Shown here in pieces: positions 35,248 through 43,604 of a DNA stretch of 64,000 nt. This stretch comes from Ectopseudomonas khazarica. GTDB lineage: Bacteria > Pseudomonadota > Gammaproteobacteria > Pseudomonadales > Pseudomonadaceae. A program made the translations under genes and the position numbers. The stretch is from assembly GCF_004521985.1 (NCBI RefSeq), contig NZ_SBHZ01000022.1, positions 1 to 64,000 on the forward strand, given 5' to 3'. The notes beneath the pieces were generated by a model that was not told the DNA's origin, did no database searches, and saw only the letters and a program-made list of their open reading frames with translations. Positions within the stretch are counted from its first letter, which is position 1. Every line of letters starts with the position of its first letter.

Positions 35248-37212
35248 TCAGACGCGAAACGCCTGCACGGCCTCGTGCAGTTGGCCGCCCAGCTGCATCA
35301 GCTGCTCTCCCTGGTCACGCCCCTGGCCGATGCGCTGCAGGTTGTCGTCGCCCAGCTGGTGGATGCGCTCACCGTGTTCGCGGATCTCGCCGACCGAGTC
35401 GCTCTGCTGGGCGGTGGCCTCGGCAATGCGTTCGGCCATGCTGGCGATGGTGCGGATCGCGCTGACGATCTCGTCGAGCGCGCCGTCGGCGGCCTCGGCC
35501 TTGCCTGCGGTCTGTTCGGCGTGCTCGACCTGGGCGCGCATGGCCTGCACCGACTGGTGCGCCGCCTGCTGCAGACGCCCGATCACGTCCTGGATCTCGG
35601 CGGTGGCACTGCCGGTGCGTTGCGACAGCGAGCGGACTTCGTCGGCGACCACGGCGAAACCTCGCCCGGCCTCGCCGGCCCGCGCCGCCTCGATGGCGGC
35701 GTTGAGGGCGAGCAGGTTGGTCTGTTCGGCGATGCCGCGAATCACCGTCAGCACGCTGCCGATGGTGGCGGTTTCATCGGCCAGGCGCTCGATGGCCTGG
35801 GCGTTGCCCTGAACTTCCGTCACCAGGGCGTGCAGGCCCTCCAGGCTCTGGCCGATGACCTGCTGGCCCTGGACCAGGGCGCGGTCGGCGTCGCGGCTGG
35901 CGTCCGCCGTCTGGCTGGCGTCCTGCGCCACCTGGCCGATGGTCGCCTCCAGCTCGCCCAGGGCGTCACGAATCAGGGCCGTGTCGCCGGCCTGGCGCTC
36001 GGCGCCGCTGTGCAGGCCGCCACTGAGCTCGGCCAGGGTGCGGCTGGAGCCGGCAACCTGTTCGGCATGGCCGCGAATGCTGGCGACCAGCTCCACCAGG
36101 TAGCGGCGCAGGTGGTTGAGCGAATCCTCGATATCGCTCAGCTCGCGGGTGCGCGAGTTGATGGTGATGGCCTCGGCGAAGTCGCCATGGGCCCACTTCG
36201 ACAGCGCCGGGACCAGGTGCCCGAGGACCCGTGACAGGCGGCGCTGGATACGGTCGATGACCAGGGCGATGAGCAGGATCAGGCCGATCATCAGGCCCTG
36301 GATCAGGCGCACCTCGCCCTGGATGCGTGCGTATTCGGCTCTGACCAGCGGTTCCAGCCCGGCCAGCGCCTGCTGCACCTGGGTCACGCGTTCGCTGGTG
36401 GTCTGGGCCAGTTGCTGGCGTTGCTCGACCAGTTCGCGTGTGCGTTGCAGTTCATTGGGGTAGCGGCGCACCAGCGTGCTCAGCTCGCGCTTGAGGTCGA
36501 TGCCCCGGTCCTGCGCCTGCTGTTCCTGCTGGCCTTCGTCCAGGCCGAGCAGGGCGGCGAAGCCGATGCTGGCTGAGCTGTCGGTTTCCTGCACGCCGAG
36601 CAGCGGCAGGGCGTCCAGCGCCGAGACCTGCTGGCCGAGCGCCTTGAGCTCGCGCTCGACATCGCCCAGCAGCTCGCTGCGCCCCTGGCTGATGAAGCGC
36701 TCGCGTGCATGCACCAGTTTCAGCAGGCGTGAACCCGCCTCCCGCAGGGGCTTGCGGTAGGCGCTGGCGGCTGGCGTGTCGGCGCTATCGGCGTACTGGG
36801 TCAGTTGTTCCATCGCCGCGAGCATTTCCCGTTCTGCCTGCAGCAGCAGGCCCTGTGGGTCGCCCGCCAGCTTGCCGGCGGCCAGCAGCTGGTTGCCGCT
36901 GAATTCGCGGAGCTGTTCGAGGCTGGGGCGCAGTTCGTCGGCCAGTTGCGGCGGAAGCTGGTCGAGCGCCTGCTTGAACGCGTCGATGGCCTGGGTCGCG
37001 GTGCTGTGCTGCACGGCGTTGCCGCTGGCCAGGTAGGCCTGGATGTTGTCGGCGACCTCGCGCTGGAACTGCTGCGACAGCGTCAGGTAGCGCTCCATCA
37101 GCTGGACCGGTTGCTGCAGGGCGCGTTGCGACCACCAGAGGGTAGCTGCCAGGGCTACGCAGACGGTGACCAGCAGCAGGGTGTTGAGGTTGGTGAGCAG
37201 CTTGAGGCGCAT
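35248..37212 (-). CDS. ctpL: Methyl-accepting chemotaxis protein, CtpL-like
   Basis: A 654-residue chemoreceptor. N-terminal membrane helix 8-27 (TNLNTLLLVTVCVALAATLWW), an all-helical periplasmic sensor of about 270 residues, a second helix near 303-322 (LIQGLMIGLILLIALVIDRI), a HAMP-like region, then the signalling domain with the hairpin tip GIAEQTNLLALNAAIEAARAGEAGRGFAVVADEVRSLSQRT. The position between dsbD and gcbA and the length match CtpL of P. aeruginosa, a receptor for phosphate at low concentration. The gene symbol therefore rests mainly on context; ligand specificity is not visible in the sequence. Confidence 0.8.
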   Translation of the reverse strand: MRLKLLTNLNTLLLVTVCVALAATLWWSQRALQQPVQLMERYLTLSQQFQREVADNIQAYLASGNAVQHSTATQAIDAFKQALDQLPPQLADELRPSLEQLREFSGNQLLAAGKLAGDPQGLLLQAEREMLAAMEQLTQYADSADTPAASAYRKPLREAGSRLLKLVHARERFISQGRSELLGDVERELKALGQQVSALDALPLLGVQETDSSASIGFAALLGLDEGQQEQQAQDRGIDLKRELSTLVRRYPNELQRTRELVEQRQQLAQTTSERVTQVQQALAGLEPLVRAEYARIQGEVRLIQGLMIGLILLIALVIDRIQRRLSRVLGHLVPALSKWAHGDFAEAITINSRTRELSDIEDSLNHLRRYLVELVASIRGHAEQVAGSSRTLAELSGGLHSGAERQAGDTALIRDALGELEATIGQVAQDASQTADASRDADRALVQGQQVIGQSLEGLHALVTEVQGNAQAIERLADETATIGSVLTVIRGIAEQTNLLALNAAIEAARAGEAGRGFAVVADEVRSLSQRTGSATAEIQDVIGRLQQAAHQSVQAMRAQVEHAEQTAGKAEAADGALDEIVSAIRTIASMAERIAEATAQQSDSVGEIREHGERIHQLGDDNLQRIGQGRDQGEQLMQLGGQLHEAVQAFRV

Positions 37213-37346
37213 GGCGGGCTCGAACGAAGACTGAACGATGCCTGCGAGGTTATTGCGATTTGGTTACAGCCTGATGACGGCGTGCGCTGCGTCACGTTTT
37301 CCGCCTGTCCATCTGCCGCCGTCGATGGGCCGCACGGTCGAGCGTT

Positions 37347-38960
37347 TCAGTCGCCGCTGTACAGCTCGACCCGGTTGCGCCCGCCATGCTTGGCCTTGTA
37401 CAGCGCCTCGTCGGCCCGCTTGGACAGGGCGTTGCCGTCCAGGCCCGGTTGCAGCATGGCGATGCCGCAGCTGAAGGTGCAGGAGAGGTCCTGTGGCTGC
37501 GCCGGGTAGTGGATCTCGGCGAAGCGCTGGCGGATTTCCTCGAGCACCTTGAGCGCCGACTGCTCGTCGGTGTCCGGCAGCACCACGGCGAATTCCTCGC
37601 CGCCGTAACGACCGATGTGATCGGTCTTGCGCAGGCGCTGCTTGAGGAACAGCGCCAGGCTCTTGATCACCCGGTCGCCCATGGGGTGGCCGTAGGTGTC
37701 GTTGACCTTCTTGAAATGGTCGATGTCGAGCATGGCGAAGGCCAGCGGCTGCTCTTCGCGGCGGGCGCGGTAGCAGGCGTCGTCGAGCAACTGCAGGGTG
37801 TGGGTGTGGTTGTACAGGCCGGTGAGGCTGTCACGCACCATGCGCGCCTTGAGGTTGCGCGCGCGCGCCGCCCGGTTGCGCACGGTGGCGATCAGGTGGC
37901 GTGGCTTGATCGGCTTGGTGAGGAAGTCGTCGCCGCCTTCGCTCATCGCGTCGAGCTGCTTGTCCAGGTCGTCCTCGGCCGACAGGTAGATGATCGGCAC
38001 GCTGACGTAGCGGTCGTTGTGGCGGATCACCTTGGCCAGCTCGGTGCCATTGCACTCGGGCATGTACATGTCGAGGATGATCAGGTCCGGCTGGAACTCG
38101 GCCAGCGCGTCCATCGCCTTGATCGGCTCGGTGAGGGTGTGGGTCAGGATGCCGGCGCTGTTGAGCACGCGTTCGGTATGCGTGGCCTGGGCCTTGGAGT
38201 CATCGACGATCAGCACCTTGTACGGATCGTACTGGGAGACATGGGTCAGCACCTCGATGCGTTCGAGCAGGCTCGAAGCATCCAGCGAACCGGTGAAGAA
38301 CTCCTGCCCGCCGGCACGCACCGCTGCCAGGCGGGTCGGGGTGTCGGTGTCGCAATGGCTGAAGAACAGCAGGGGAATCTTCTGTTCCAGGCCCTGCTGG
38401 ATGGAGTCGGCGAGTTCCAGGCCGATGCCGGCGAAGTCCACGTCCATGACGATGGCCGCCGGGTGGCGTTCGGCGATGGCCGCGCGGAAGGCGCGCTCGT
38501 TACCGAGTGGCTGCGCGGCGAGACCGAAGAACTCCAGTTGCTGGGCCAGGCGCTCGGCGCGCTGGGCATCCTGCAGGGCGAGGTAGACCGGCTTGCGCAG
38601 GGGCGGCAGGAAGGTCTGCTCGAAGGCATCGCTGTGGCGCAGACCCGTTCGAGACAGGCGCTGCATGGCCTGGTTGAGGCGGGCGATCAGGCTGCTGTTG
38701 AGGCGCCCGCGATTCTCCACCACCTCATCCAGGCTGGTACTGATGGTCTTCGCCAGCTGGGCATGCTCGATCTGCTCGAAACGCTCGGCGTAGCGCAGCA
38801 GGCGCAGGTTGGCCTCGGTCAGCTCGGCCATGCCGGCATCGCTCCACTCGCTGCGCTGCAGACGCTGCCAGACTTCCAGCACCTGACGCGCCTGATGGAT
38901 CACGCGCTGGGCGAAGTGGTGCTTGAGGCGGTCGCGACTGGGATCCGGGTGCTCGGTCAT
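37347..38960 (-). CDS. gcbA: Response regulator diguanylate cyclase GcbA-like
   Basis: A 537-residue protein. Residues 1-110 are helical. A degenerate receiver-like domain follows (about 120-230, VYLALQDAQRAERLAQQLEFFG ... AIVMDVDFAGIGLE), then a receiver with VLIVDDSKAQATHTERVL and the acceptor Asp in LIILDMYMPECNG, then a GGDEF domain. The active site is GGEEF at 453-457, and an RxxD inhibitory site (RKTD) lies five residues before it, so it should make cyclic di-GMP under feedback control. Context next to the CtpL-type receptor matches P. aeruginosa gcbA, linked to initial attachment. Confidence 0.88.
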   Translation of the reverse strand: MTEHPDPSRDRLKHHFAQRVIHQARQVLEVWQRLQRSEWSDAGMAELTEANLRLLRYAERFEQIEHAQLAKTISTSLDEVVENRGRLNSSLIARLNQAMQRLSRTGLRHSDAFEQTFLPPLRKPVYLALQDAQRAERLAQQLEFFGLAAQPLGNERAFRAAIAERHPAAIVMDVDFAGIGLELADSIQQGLEQKIPLLFFSHCDTDTPTRLAAVRAGGQEFFTGSLDASSLLERIEVLTHVSQYDPYKVLIVDDSKAQATHTERVLNSAGILTHTLTEPIKAMDALAEFQPDLIILDMYMPECNGTELAKVIRHNDRYVSVPIIYLSAEDDLDKQLDAMSEGGDDFLTKPIKPRHLIATVRNRAARARNLKARMVRDSLTGLYNHTHTLQLLDDACYRARREEQPLAFAMLDIDHFKKVNDTYGHPMGDRVIKSLALFLKQRLRKTDHIGRYGGEEFAVVLPDTDEQSALKVLEEIRQRFAEIHYPAQPQDLSCTFSCGIAMLQPGLDGNALSKRADEALYKAKHGGRNRVELYSGD

Positions 38961-39279
38961 GGGCCGACTTCTATCGAGTGTTAAGTCAGTGGTGGCTTGA
39001 TGCTATCACTTGTCGGCGGTGCTGGCATTGCCGCCGATCAATTGGCGGCGGTATTTCTGTCGAATAGGCGACAAAAATGTGCATTGGGCTATTTTGACGT
39101 CGCACGTACCGGCGCGTCAGGCGAGGCGGGTCACAAAAAACGGTTTTCCTCGTACCGGCGGTAAGTTTGCCCGCGTGCCCTGCGTTTTGCTGCGAGCTTG
39201 CCTTATAGTGCTGGACAGGCCGCAACCCGTTGGTCGGCTTGTGGTCGAACATTCGAATTCGCTTAAAAAGGACATTGCC
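38961..39279. other. Divergent intergenic region gcbA / DUF2333 gene
   Basis: This 319-bp gap has no convincing gene. It is more AT-rich than its surroundings and must hold promoters in both directions. A TATAGT at 39204-39209 is a possible -10 for the right-hand gene but lacks a clear -35. The short palindromic patch GGCATTGCCGCCGATCAATT is of unknown meaning. Confidence 0.4.
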
Positions 39280-40347
39280 ATGCTGGACTGGAAGAATCGC
39301 GCGGCGAGCTCGCCCGACGGTACCGACAAGACCGCGAAACTGGGGCGTGAGCGCAGCAGCTCCAGCCTGATCGGACGCGCGCTCGGCGGGCTGCTCGGTG
39401 TGTACCTGCTGGTGACCCTGGTCGTGGGCTGGTACTGGAGCCAGGAACCTGGCGCCTTTCAGGTGCAACAACATGCCCAGGCGGCCGCGCAGCAGGCGCA
39501 GCGGCAGATGGTCACCGGCTATACCACGGTGGAAACGCTCAAGCAGGTCGCCAGCACCCTGCTGGACAAGCCGGGCGGCTATCTGTCCAACGACCTGGCA
39601 CCGCCGGGCCTGTGGCTGGACAACATGCCGAACTGGGAATACGGCGCACTGGTGCAGGTGCGCGACTTCGCCCGGGCGCTGCGCAAGGACTTCTCTCGCT
39701 CGCAGTCGCAGTCCACGGAAGACCCGGACCTGGCCAAGGCCGAGCCGCGTTTCCACTTCGACCACAAGAGCTGGGCGCTGCCTGCCTCCGAATCCGAGTA
39801 CCGTGAAGGGATCAAGTCGCTGGACCGCTACCTCGCCCGTCTGGCCGATCCGGGGCAGAAGAATGCGCAGTTCTATGCGCGTGCCGACAACCTCAACAAC
39901 TGGCTGGGCGACGCCGGCACCCGTCTCGGCTCGCTGTCGCAGCGTCTGTCGGCCAGCGTCGGCCAGGTACGCCTGAGCGACAACCAGCAGGTCGGCAACG
40001 ATGCCGCGGAGTCGGGCCTGATCGGTGAGGGCGGCGTGTACGAGACCCCCTGGCTGCAGATCGACAACGTGTTCTACGAGGCCCGTGGCCAGGCCTGGGC
40101 GCTGGCTCACCTGCTGCGTGCCGTCGAAGTCGATTTCGCCGATGTGCTGGCCAAGAAGAACGCCACCGTCAGCGTGCGCCAGATCATCCGCGAGCTGGAG
40201 GCGGCGCAGGCGACGCTGTGGAGCCCGATGATCCTCAACGGCAGTGGCTACGGCATCCTCGCCAACCACTCGTTGGTGATGGCCAACTACATCTCGCGTG
40301 CCAACGCCGGCATCATCGATCTGCGTCAGCTGTTGAGCCAGGGTTGA
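39280..40347 (+). CDS. DUF2333 inner-membrane-anchored protein
   Basis: A 355-residue protein of the DUF2333 family. A short cytoplasmic tail precedes one membrane helix (residues about 35-52, ALGGLLGVYLLVTLVVGWYW); the rest is periplasmic and mostly helical, with family blocks TVETLKQVASTLLDKPGGYLSNDLAPPGLWLDNMPNWEYGALVQVRDFARALRKDFSRSQSQS and NVFYEARGQAWALAHLLRAVEVDF. The ATG at 39280 follows AAAAAGGA; an open extension to 39010 has no coding look. It overlaps the Nudix gene start by one base (TGATG). Function unknown. Confidence 0.85.
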   Translation: MLDWKNRAASSPDGTDKTAKLGRERSSSSLIGRALGGLLGVYLLVTLVVGWYWSQEPGAFQVQQHAQAAAQQAQRQMVTGYTTVETLKQVASTLLDKPGGYLSNDLAPPGLWLDNMPNWEYGALVQVRDFARALRKDFSRSQSQSTEDPDLAKAEPRFHFDHKSWALPASESEYREGIKSLDRYLARLADPGQKNAQFYARADNLNNWLGDAGTRLGSLSQRLSASVGQVRLSDNQQVGNDAAESGLIGEGGVYETPWLQIDNVFYEARGQAWALAHLLRAVEVDFADVLAKKNATVSVRQIIRELEAAQATLWSPMILNGSGYGILANHSLVMANYISRANAGIIDLRQLLSQG

Positions 40348-40895
40348 TGAGCAGGATCTCGGCAGCGGAGGCGGCGCATCGTGCCGCCTCCGACAGCGAG
40401 CGGGTCGCCTGGGTCGACGAGAACGACCGGCCGCTGGGTGGCGTCTCGCGGGCGCAGCTGCGTGAGCGTCACCTGATCGGCCGTGGCACCTATATCCTGC
40501 TGTTCAACTCTGCCGGCCTGCTGTGCGTGCACCGGCGTACCCTGAGCAAGGCGCTGTACCCAGGCTACTGGGATGTCGCGGCAGGCGGCATGGTGCTCGA
40601 AGGCGAGGATTATCGCCTCTCCGCCGAGCGCGAGCTGGCCGAGGAGCTGGGGATCGTCGATGCCGAGCTGGTCGAGCATGCGCACTTTCTCTACGACGCG
40701 CCGGAGAGTCGCCTGTGGTGCATGGCCTATTCAGCGGTGTCCGATGCGCCGCTGGTGCTGCAGCCGGAGGAGGTGCTCGAAGCGCGTTTCATCAGCGTCG
40801 AACAGGCCCTGGAGGAAACCCGCCATATGCCGTACTGCCCGGACTCGCTGGCGGCGCTGGAACGCTACATGAACAGACCGCCTGCGGCTGTCTGA
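40347..40895 (+). CDS. Nudix hydrolase
   Basis: A 182-residue Nudix protein. The Nudix box is intact: GGMVLEGEDYRLSAERELAEELGI (GX5EX7REUXEEXGU, metal-binding Glu residues present). The N-terminal block ERVAWVDENDRPLGGVSRAQLRERHLIGRGTYILLFNSAGLLCVHRRTLSKALYPGYWD resembles the YfcD/IPP-isomerase-like subgroup. It is translationally coupled to the DUF2333 gene. The substrate is not predictable. Confidence 0.9.
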   Translation: MSRISAAEAAHRAASDSERVAWVDENDRPLGGVSRAQLRERHLIGRGTYILLFNSAGLLCVHRRTLSKALYPGYWDVAAGGMVLEGEDYRLSAERELAEELGIVDAELVEHAHFLYDAPESRLWCMAYSAVSDAPLVLQPEEVLEARFISVEQALEETRHMPYCPDSLAALERYMNRPPAAV

Positions 40896-40999
40896 TGCCT
40901 TTGTTACTGGGCGGTCGCAGCAAGCCCGGCAACGCCTCGTAGGGCATGCCAGTTGGGCGCTTGCACGCCTGTGGTGTCGCGGATTCCGAGCGCTTCGTG

Positions 41000-41027
41000 C
41001 ACGATGGCGAACAGCGTCGCCATCGTG
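41000..41027 (+). terminator. Perfect 11-bp stem hairpin after the Nudix gene
   Basis: CACGATGGCGA, a six-base loop and TCGCCATCGTG form a perfect stem, 104 bp after the Nudix stop and 48 bp before the yciH promoter. No T-run follows. It could end the DUF2333-Nudix transcript with Rho, or have another role. Confidence 0.4.
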
Positions 41028-41051
41028 CCGGACAATGACGCAAATACGTAC

Positions 41052-41080
41052 TTAGCAAGCTCGGTCTTTGCCGTTACACT
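41052..41080 (+). promoter_or_regulatory. Candidate sigma-70 promoter for yciH
   Basis: TTAGCA (41052-41057) and TACACT (41075-41080) are separated by exactly 17 bp, each matching consensus at four of six positions. The yciH GTG is about 110 bp downstream. Confidence 0.45.
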
Positions 41081-41192
41081 GCGCGACCTTTTCGGCGGAC
41101 CTCTATCCGCCAGCGCTGCCCCTGCCTGAGTGGGGCTTCGCGGTCGACCTGCGTCGGCCAGTCGCTATCCTGACCCCTACGAGGACAAGCCG

Positions 41193-41564
41193 GTGGTCAA
41201 GAAAGCCTCTTCATTCTCCGCTCTGAGCGGTCTCGTCTATTCCACCGATGGTGGTCGCCATTGCCCGGATTGCAACCAGCCGGTGGATGCCTGTGTCTGC
41301 AAGCAGACGCGCATTCCCGAAGGCGATGGCATCGCCCGCGTACGCCGTGAAACCAAGGGGCGTGGCGGCAAGACCGTCACCACGGTGAGCGGTGTGCCGC
41401 TGGCCGAGGAGCCGCTCAAGGAGCTGGCCAGCGCCTTGAAGAAGCGCTGCGGCACCGGTGGTGCGCTCAAGGACGGCGTGATCGAGATCCAGGGCGATCA
41501 CGTCGACCTGCTGTTGGCCGAACTGGGCAAGCGCGGTTTCACCGCGAAGAAGTCCGGCGGCTGA
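41193..41564 (+). CDS. yciH: SUI1/eIF1-like translation factor YciH
   Basis: A 123-residue protein with the eIF1/SUI1 fold. Blocks: VYSTDGGRHCPDCNQPVDACVC (four Cys, probably zinc-binding), then IARVRRETKGRGGKTVTTVSGVPL and LASALKKRCGTGGALKDGVIEIQGDHVDLLLAELGKRGFTAKKSGG. The start is the GTG at 41193, preceded by AGGA, giving the family length; a longer frame from 41130 is not supported. YciH can influence start-codon fidelity and stress translation in E. coli. Confidence 0.93.
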   Translation: MVKKASSFSALSGLVYSTDGGRHCPDCNQPVDACVCKQTRIPEGDGIARVRRETKGRGGKTVTTVSGVPLAEEPLKELASALKKRCGTGGALKDGVIEIQGDHVDLLLAELGKRGFTAKKSGG

Positions 41565-41687
41565 CGCGCCATTATTTTCTAAACTTCGATGAAGCTCGGA
41601 GGGTCAACCGCCGAGCAAACGTCATCTTGCTTGCTTAAATTTTCCGACTGGCCGCCCGCAGGCCAGGCTTTCTCATGGGAGAACCCG

Positions 41688-43601
41688 ATGTCCGCACGAC
41701 GCACCCGCAAAGACGACGGCAGCCAATGGACCGTAGCCGATAGCCGCAGTGTCTACGGCATTCGCCACTGGGGCGCCGGCTATTTCTCGATCAACGATGC
41801 CGGTCGCGTCGAGGTGCGTCCCAACGGGCCCGACAGCCAGCCCATCGACCTCAGCCAGCAGGTCGAGGAGCTGCGCCAGAGCGGTCTGTCGCTGCCGCTG
41901 CTGGTGCGCTTCCCGGACATCCTGCAGGACCGCGTGCGTCGCCTCACCGGCGCCTTCGACTCCAGCATCGAGCGCCTGGAATACCAGAGCCGCTACACCG
42001 CGCTGTACCCGATCAAGGTCAACCAGCAGGAAGCGGTGGTCGAGAACATCATCGCCACGCAGAACGTTTCCATCGGCCTGGAAGCCGGCTCCAAGCCCGA
42101 GCTGCTGGCCGTGCTGGCGCTGGCGCCGAAGGGCGGCACCATCGTCTGCAATGGCTACAAGGACCGCGAGTTCATCCGTCTGGCGCTGATGGGGCAGAAG
42201 CTCGGCCACAACGTGTTCATCGTCATCGAGAAGGAATCCGAGGTGCGCCTGGTGATCGACGAGGCGGCCGAGCTCAAGGTCGCGCCGCAGATCGGCCTGC
42301 GCGTGCGCCTGTCCTCGCTGGCCTCCTCCAAGTGGGCCGACACCGGCGGCGAGAAATCCAAGTTCGGTCTCTCGGCCGCGCAGATCCTCCAGGTCGTCGA
42401 GCGCTTCCGCGCGGCCGGGCTGGACCAGGGCATCCGCCTGCTGCACTTCCACATGGGCTCGCAGATCGCCAACATCGCCGACTACCGCAAGGGCTTCCGC
42501 GAGGCCATCCGCTACTACGGCGAGCTGCGCGCCATGGGCCTGCCGGTCGATCACATCGATGTCGGCGGCGGCCTCGGCGTGGACTACGACGGCACCCACT
42601 CGCGCAACGCCAGCTCGATCAACTACGACATGCAGGACTACGCCGATGCCGTGGTCGACATGCTCAAGGAGTTCTGCGACCGCCAGGAAATCCCCCATCC
42701 GCACATCTTCTCCGAGAGCGGCCGGGCGATGACCGCGCACCACGCCGTGCTGCTGGTGCAGGTCACCGATGTCGAGCGGCACAACGACAAGGTGCCGGAG
42801 ATCGATCCGAGCGTCGAACAGCCGGAAATCCTCCAGGTGCTGATCGAGCTGCTCGACGACAGCGATCCGGAAATGGTCGCCGAGACCTACTGGCGTGCCA
42901 CCCACTACATCGAGGAAGTGGCCGCGCAGTATTCCGCCGGCAAGCTGAGCCTGGCGCAGAAGGCCCTGGCCGAGCAGTGCTACTTCGCCATCTGCCGTCG
43001 CCTGCACAACCAGCTCAAGGCCCGTCAGCGTTCGCACCGCGCCGTGCTCGACGAGCTCAACGACAAGCTGGCCGACAAGTACATCTGCAACTTCTCGGTG
43101 TTCCAGAGCCTGCCGGACACCTGGGCCATCGGCCAGATCCTGCCGATCCTGCCGCTGTCGCGCCTGGACGAGGAGCCGCTGCGCCGTGCCGTGCTGCAGG
43201 ACCTGACCTGCGACTCCGACGGCAAGATCCGCCAGTACGTCGACGAGCAGTCCATCGAGACCAGCCTGCCGGTGCACGAGATCAAGGAGGGCGAGGACTA
43301 TGTGCTGGGCATCTTCCTGGTCGGCGCCTACCAGGAGATTCTCGGCGACATGCACAACCTGTTCGGTGATACCGACTCGGTGAACATCTACCAGGCCGCC
43401 GATGGCAGTGCGGTGCATGCCGGCATCGAGACCCACGACACCATCGAGGACATGCTGCGCTACGTGCACCTGTCGCCCGAGGAGCTGATGACGCATTACC
43501 GCGACAAGGTGGCCAGCGCCCGGATCAGTGCCCGCGAGCGCACTCAGTTCCTCGACGCGCTGCGTCTGGGGCTGACCCGCTCCTCCTACCTGGCGTCCTG
43601 A
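41688..43601 (+). CDS. speA: Biosynthetic arginine decarboxylase SpeA
   Basis: A 637-residue PLP enzyme converting arginine to agmatine, the first step of polyamine synthesis by this route. N-terminal block WTVADSRSVYGIRHWGAGYFSINDAGRVEVRP; PLP lysine in YPIKVNQQEAVVENI; GLEAGSKPELLAVLAL; LHFHMGSQI; HIDVGGGLGVDYDGT; late catalytic region DSVNIYQAADGSAVHAGIETHDTIEDMLRYVHLSPEELM. The ATG at 41688 has GGGAGA before it. It converges with the MocR gene with three bases between stops. Confidence 0.98.
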   Translation: MSARRTRKDDGSQWTVADSRSVYGIRHWGAGYFSINDAGRVEVRPNGPDSQPIDLSQQVEELRQSGLSLPLLVRFPDILQDRVRRLTGAFDSSIERLEYQSRYTALYPIKVNQQEAVVENIIATQNVSIGLEAGSKPELLAVLALAPKGGTIVCNGYKDREFIRLALMGQKLGHNVFIVIEKESEVRLVIDEAAELKVAPQIGLRVRLSSLASSKWADTGGEKSKFGLSAAQILQVVERFRAAGLDQGIRLLHFHMGSQIANIADYRKGFREAIRYYGELRAMGLPVDHIDVGGGLGVDYDGTHSRNASSINYDMQDYADAVVDMLKEFCDRQEIPHPHIFSESGRAMTAHHAVLLVQVTDVERHNDKVPEIDPSVEQPEILQVLIELLDDSDPEMVAETYWRATHYIEEVAAQYSAGKLSLAQKALAEQCYFAICRRLHNQLKARQRSHRAVLDELNDKLADKYICNFSVFQSLPDTWAIGQILPILPLSRLDEEPLRRAVLQDLTCDSDGKIRQYVDEQSIETSLPVHEIKEGEDYVLGIFLVGAYQEILGDMHNLFGDTDSVNIYQAADGSAVHAGIETHDTIEDMLRYVHLSPEELMTHYRDKVASARISARERTQFLDALRLGLTRSSYLAS

Positions 43602-43604
43602 CGC

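Noticed and set aside
38961..39279. Small gene in the gcbA/DUF2333 gap
   Set aside because: The open extension upstream of the DUF2333 ATG has no Shine-Dalgarno or conserved pattern; the region looks like a divergent promoter region.
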